Source of the DNA: Hydractinia symbiolongicarpus | Lineage: Eukaryota > Cnidaria > Hydrozoa > Anthoathecata > Hydractiniidae | Reading direction: 5' to 3' | Length of the DNA: 64,000 bases | Assembly (NCBI RefSeq): GCF_029227915.1 | Contig: NC_079881.1 | Location: 9,548,001-9,612,000 of the forward strand | Shown here: in pieces, positions 60,271 to 64,000 of the stretch | Position numbering within the stretch: position 1 is the stretch's first letter | Layout of the letters: the number at the start of each line of letters is the position of its first letter | The notes under the pieces: generated by a model | The model's database searches: none | Told to the model about the DNA's origin: nothing | What the model saw: only the letters and a program-made list of their open reading frames with translations | Translations under genes and position numbers: made by a program

Positions 60271-63200
60271 TTAAAGTACAGAAAGAAAAAAAGATTTCTC
60301 CAATTGAAACAACGTTATCATGCTGGACTGGAGTAATCACATGAAATTTGCTTAGCCCTCTTTTCCGGTTAGTTGGGCCACCCGTTTTTCATGTGATAGC
60401 AAGTTGTGTTTTGTGGGACCGCTTTCATGGGAATTTTCAGCCTGGCTAACCGGGCCGAAAAATCACCCCGGTTGCTTTGTTGAAAGCCTGTCAAAATAAA
60501 TCACGATTACCCCGCTTTTGTAAAGCAATCCCGGGTTGAAATTCCAAGTAATTGAAATTTTTCTCAACCCAGACTGCTAGCTAATATGCTTACTTTGCAA
60601 AATGTGCAATATTTTCCAGTTAACTTGACGGAGAGAAAGAGCCAACGTGATCAACAAAATTCGACTTTTAGATTCAGATTTATCTGTTCTTCCAGCAAAA
60701 CGAACTCAAACCGATTTTCTTTTTCTTTTGAACTTTCGAACATGTAATTGCTTTCGTTTTTTTACCAGTTTGTTTTTCATGTGAGAGATTTGCATCATTA
60801 TTAATGAGTTTATTTTAACTTTATAAACGTGATAAAAAATTATTAATCCGTATAACTGCTGTTGAAGACAAGACACAAACATAAATTGATTCAACAGTAA
60901 CTGAAATACAATACACCTTTCCCGAGACCATGAGTCATACTTTTTTTAAACTCCTAAAATATGAATACCATATTTGAATTCAGCATAGTTTGTTTAATTT
61001 ATGTGTAAAAGTTTAACTTGATACGCCAACAGAAAGTGCTATTTTGAGGAGATATATATCACAGTTAAAGTCTTCTTAATGCTTAAGTTACCATGTCCCG
61101 CCTCGATTTCAAAAAGAGGTTGGGCATGCCACAAATCTTTAAATTAGAATAGCAGGTTGTTTACTTGCTGCATTGTTTCGAAATTTTCTTTGTTTATGAC
61201 ATTTTTGATAAGGAATTCAAATCTGTTGTCCGTTTTTCATAAAACTCAACAGAAAAAGTTGCGACACATCAAAAGAATAAGTCTCGGGAAAGGTGTATTG
61301 ATTATATAAAAAAGCTGCTATTTTTGAAAGTTTCCCGAGCCGAAGTTGTTGCGCTAAGACTGCTTATAAATATCAGACCGGGCTAAAAATTATTTTTCAG
61401 TTCGAGATAAAATTTTTTATGTAATCAGCTAGAATGACATGTGAGAAAGTGAAAGATACAAGACAATTTGAAGAGATAGTTTCAACAGAAATGTAGCGTA
61501 TTATATATAAAAAAAGGAAGAAAATAAAGATGATATGGGGATTAATTTACAGCAAGCTGCGAAACATATTAATGGTAATGATATTACAACATCTCCTTTT
61601 ATCATCTACAGTAACCGTTCAATTGTTTAACTGTTCAATGAATTATAAGAAAATAAACAGCACTTTTGACTTTTATAAGGAAGCATTTATTTTAGTTTAT
61701 TTATAAAGTTGTATCAAATCTATATTCTTTTTCTTTAACTTGCGATTTGCGATTGCTGTGTTTGCAATAAGTTGTTATTGTGTTTGTAAGAGTTATACTA
61801 TGTTTTTGCCTTTTTATTGAAGAAGAGTCTTTCTAACCTATCTTGAATAGTTGTAAACATTTTTCAAACTTTTCGTTTTTTGTGAGGGTCTAAGCAAGAC
61901 TTTAGGACAAAAATATTTGATAAGTTCCGGTAAAGTTACTTTATATAAGTGGTACTTATCTACAAATTTTGGTGCATGTACTTTATAAGGTATTTTAAAA
62001 GCCTTTTTTAATTCTTTGTAGGGGTGTTGCATGTACCTCTACCCAAGTACTTTAGTAAGATATTTTGTATTTGAAATCCGGATGCTGCTATTTTATCCTA
62101 AGTAGTTTTTGTGCCTTGAACCTTGTGAGGCAACATTTGCATCAAAAGCTTGGTGCAGGGGTCCGACTATGCTTTAAGACTACAAATTTTGGTAAGTTCT
62201 TACATTTTTAGACCGTGTATAGTACTTTGTGGCCCATGTGAGGGAAGTCTGACCTACGCTTTGACCCTTTTAATTTAAGTTTCTCTTAATATTGAATACT
62301 TATCTCATAAGAATATTTGTAACAAGATTTGATGCATGCACCCGGTGGTTAAAACATAACCAATTTGAGACAATTTAAGAGACCTGGGGAAGCACAGAAA
62401 GCCAGGTTGCCGACTTCTATCTGTTTGTATGTACCGAATGGGGTTCACATCCTCAGTTAATATTTCTCTGTAGCGCCCGACTAAACGGTTTATAAGACAT
62501 TAGATGACGAACAGAAATTTTTTAAACCCAATATCAAAGAATTTTGTTTTTTCTTAGAAAAAAAGAATTCGTGATGGGATTGCATCGAACAGTTTTAGTT
62601 AAAATCTGCAATGGGTCGTATGGCTTACTCCTCTTCCAATTTAAAAGGTTTAGATTGGAAGAGAAGTGATCCATAAGTGCCATCGTAGAAGCTAAAACCT
62701 CCTTTACATTCAGGTGGAGTGAGATTTACCGGGGTTAAAATTCCATCCCGAGCTAGAAATATTTTGGGCTACATGTGATGTTAAGGCAGGTTGCAAATAA
62801 AATGACTTTCACTCCGGATTGAAAATTGTTGAACCACAGCTGGGGTATCTAGTTTGATCTTTGAACAAAAAGTGTTTTTCTCTTTTGGTCGAAAAAAATT
62901 TAAAGTATGAAAGATTTAAAATTCAGTATCCTGGGAACACGATTCAGAGGTGTTTGGCAATGAAGTTGTTGATGAAGAGTCACCCCACAAGACTTTCAAT
63001 GTATCTCAGCTTTCGCATACAATTTTTCAGCTTGCGGAACGGTTTCCCTCGGTCATGGCATTCCTATATTCTTGACGGATGTCTTTCTTTTTAGTGGATG
63101 CGATCATATGCTTGTTTAATTGCCTTGTTATCCTCAACCAAGTTCGGTTTGAGAATATTAAATTCGTTAGGGACGACATCGTCTGACACTTCTATGGCTT

Positions 63201-64000
63201 TCTCAGGTCTGAACTCACAATCATTTTTGTAGTGCATCCCCATTCACATTTTGAAAAAATTGGCCTTCACCATAAGTTTAAAGTACAATATATTGTATTC
63301 AATATATAAACATTAAGTTATATATAAAGAGCGCTGTTACCAGTGCATTTCTTTTTGACAAGTTTTCATATATTTCACACAACCAACACAAAGCGAACTG
63401 CTTTTTGAGTGAGAGTTTGTGATTTTGCTGATGTGATGAAACTTTCCATATCACTTTGCGCATATTTACGTCAGAAAACAGTTTCACCCCGGCTTCAGTA
63501 GAACTTTTGGCGTTACACGTTAAAACCATGCTCAAATCTAGGCCGGGTTGAATTTCGCTCATGTTCTAGAGACATGGGGCGAATTAACCCCGGGACGAGA
63601 TGAAATACGTTTCAGCCCAGAAAACACGTGTACTTACATGGTTCTGTTACGAGGCAAAGGTGAATTTCAACCCGGGGTGAACTTTTGTGTGCAAGCAAGC
63701 ATAACATCCTGAATAACTTTCCGCATATTTATAACATTATATCTTTGAAACTTTGAACTTTGGCTAGATCGTTTGAATATTTCGCAGTTTTTTTGCTTCT
63801 GTAAAGATTCTGATTGACAATGAACTGTTCAGGGGCGGAGCATACCACATCAAATACATCAAATGACGAAGGTAAATAATCTACCTGTTTAACGTGACGA
63901 TGTTAATCGAGAGGGGCACAGTAACGCGTAAAGTTCTTTTTATGTAAACAACGTGCGTATACCTCAGAAGCTAATATAAGATAGGGGTCGAACGGTCCAG
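60271..64000. other. Repeat-rich terminal region, no gene seen
   Basis: Contains clustered GC-rich motifs of the type CACCCCGG and CCGGGTTGAATTTC (about 60390-60560, 62720-62830, 63480-63690), a perfect 20-bp inverted repeat pair (60909/61281) and a small hairpin at 62633-62672 (CTCCTCTTCCAATTT / ATTGGAAGAGAAG). Open frames are short and without domains. Confidence 0.5.
60909..61300. repeat. 20-bp perfect inverted repeats 392 bp apart (possible MITE)
   Basis: CAATACACCTTTCCCGAGAC at 60909-60928 and its exact complement at 61281-61300. Little similarity beyond 20 bp and no unambiguous target duplication. Confidence 0.6.

Overview
This is a eukaryotic, AT-rich, intron-rich animal window. Its genes have many short exons with GT-AG introns, and it is dense in LINEs, Helitrons, MITE-like elements and tRNA-derived SINEs. 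The protein types (a secreted Ig/collagen/TLDc protein, a SAM-HECT protein of a kind common in cnidarians, clear Chibby, CP110 and NudE homologues) and base composition suggest a cnidarian, probably a hydrozoan. The species is inference. I assembled exons by hand so that every splice phase closes; four multi-exon genes gave whole-codon totals with no internal stop.

Layout. 347-5159 (+): eight-exon gene for a 573-aa secreted or type II membrane protein with a short collagen stretch, three Ig domains and a C-terminal TLDc domain. 7920-8264 (-): only the first two exons of a paralogue, convergent with it. 9438-10290 (-): Chibby (cby1). 11094-13185: two related TIR elements without ORFs. 14183-26790: a nested transposon island. 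There, one LINE is split at its reverse transcriptase by a 5.7-kb DNA element (15260-20963) that carries one intact five-exon gene for a 634-aa SAM/HTH/zinc-finger/HECT protein between long inverted repeat arms. A second LINE is split, again within the RT, by an internally deleted PIF/Harbinger element (24859-26601). 27052-40129 (+): ten-exon ccp110 homologue (804 aa) with a good U12-type intron. 44496-51840 (+): seven-exon nde1/ndel1 homologue (361 aa). 55388-56305 (-): single-exon type II membrane protein with a GDSN motif. 58987-64000: foldback element, tandem Helitrons and GC-rich dispersed repeats, with no recognised gene.

How the genes relate. cby1, ccp110 and nde1 all encode centriole, basal-body or centrosome proteins and are consecutive host genes, separated only by transposons and non-coding sequence. 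The most unusual object is the HECT-encoding transposon: ends, 5-bp target duplication and empty site can all be read directly, and its only gene is a predicted ubiquitin ligase with a possible DNA-binding part rather than a recognisable DDE transposase.
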